A stretch of DNA of 64,000 nt from positions 11,613,563-11,677,562 of the forward strand of contig CM053247.1 in NCBI GenBank assembly GCA_028583405.1, given 5' to 3'. Source of the stretch: Pogonophryne albipinna (Eukaryota; Chordata; Actinopteri; Perciformes; Artedidraconidae). Both the position numbers and the translations under genes were made by a program. Shown here piece by piece: positions 63,365 to 64,000 of this stretch (the stretch's first letter is position 1; the number at the start of each line of letters is the position of its first letter). The notes under the pieces were generated by a model. The model worked only from the letters and a program-made list of their open reading frames with translations, did no database searches and had not been told where the DNA came from.

Positions 63365-64000
63365 ATATATATATATATTTAAATGCCAAATGTAAGCCAC
63401 ATATCTATTCCAGTGCACTGCTGTCAGTCAATGAATGAGCCAAGTGTCTGTGGTTAATTGAAAAGTCTTTAATACCGATCCAGTCTGAGCTTATGACAGC
63501 AGGACAGTGGAGGGTATGTTTTCTTAATTTATACGGTCTGTTTACCAGAATTAGATTAGAAACAGAATTAGATCAAAACAGATTAGACCACATGCCGAAA
63601 CTCATCAAGCTCCGCAACAGGTTGTTCACTTCTCAACGTGGCGCGAGTGTCAGTGGTGGGCGGGGCGAGAGGCCACAAAGCGTAGATTTGCTTACAGACA
63701 CTTTCTATTTACCTTTTTTACGTGAGCAAAACCATGTTAATCATGGCACAATATGTGTACAAATGTTAAAACATGTCTAGAAGGACACTTTAGTATTTTA
63801 CTGCAAAAAGCAAGCTTCCAGGATTAGATTTTTGCATTATTGATTGAAAAAACAGACATAGTTTGCAAACAGCAGCAGTCTTTTTTAAAGCAGCCTTTCA
63901 GTGGAAAATCCCCACCCTCTTTGTTTTGTTTTCTTGGATATTGGCTGGTGCATTTTTTTGTATGCATATGTATTTGAACTTTGGGAATAGTCTTGTTGAG
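59437..64000. other. Intron or upstream sequence, no gene seen
   Basis: Unique-looking DNA with poly(A) near 60519 and 61017 and an AT array at 63331. The longest frames (60426-60785, 59766-60068, 63493-63780 plus) have no recognised domain. No ADAMTS signal-peptide exon was found. Confidence 0.4.
63331..63379. repeat. (TA)n microsatellite
   Basis: TA dinucleotides with one cc interruption at 63363; self-complementary and hairpin-forming. Confidence 0.95.

Overview
This window is vertebrate nuclear DNA, most likely from a ray-finned (teleost) fish. Two short exons on the minus strand, 46432-46591 and 10697-10884, join in phase and encode the end of the prodomain and the start of the catalytic domain of an ADAMTS2/3/14-type metalloprotease, most likely adamts3. 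The intron between them is about 35.5 kb. Exons for the signal peptide and first prodomain half should lie beyond the right edge. The zinc site and later domains should lie beyond the left edge. No other host gene, tRNA, rRNA or CRISPR array was found.

Nearly everything else that can be recognised is transposable-element sequence of types common in teleosts. Nine hAT elements carry perfect 8-bp target-site duplications. The rest are a piggyBac-type element and TTAA MITEs, a Harbinger-type MITE with a TTA duplication, a Tc1 element spoiled by one nonsense codon, L2-like LINEs with ATTG tails, two tRNA-derived SINE families, an LTR fragment, several unclassified inverted-repeat elements and long CA/TG arrays.

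Layout. 1-7.7 kb is a nest: an unclassified inverted-repeat element (326-7236) holds a hAT, a 1.2 kb inverted-repeat element, an LTR fragment and a piggyBac-type element that itself holds a palindromic hAT. 8.1-9.5 kb is a hAT within a hAT. 10.7 kb is the adamts3 catalytic-domain exon. 11-20.5 kb holds three L2-like pieces, one invaded by a hAT carrying a BED-finger frame and a TTAA MITE. 20.5-28 kb is mostly quiet intron. 28-32 kb is a BED-finger hAT whose coding exon was hit by two further hATs. 33.5-35.3 kb is a long foldback element with a 42-bp minisatellite expanded in one arm. 36-46 kb is intron with microsatellites and MITEs. 46.4 kb is the prodomain exon. 46.6-64 kb is upstream intron with a Tc1 copy, a SINE and smaller repeats.

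The parts do not form a pathway. The window reads as one conserved extracellular protease gene whose introns record successive insertions, and nesting gives their relative order. The least explained objects are the foldback at 33502-35277 and the palindromic unit shared by 5893-6790 and 28135-28540. Family names rest on motif recognition by eye; no database search was run.
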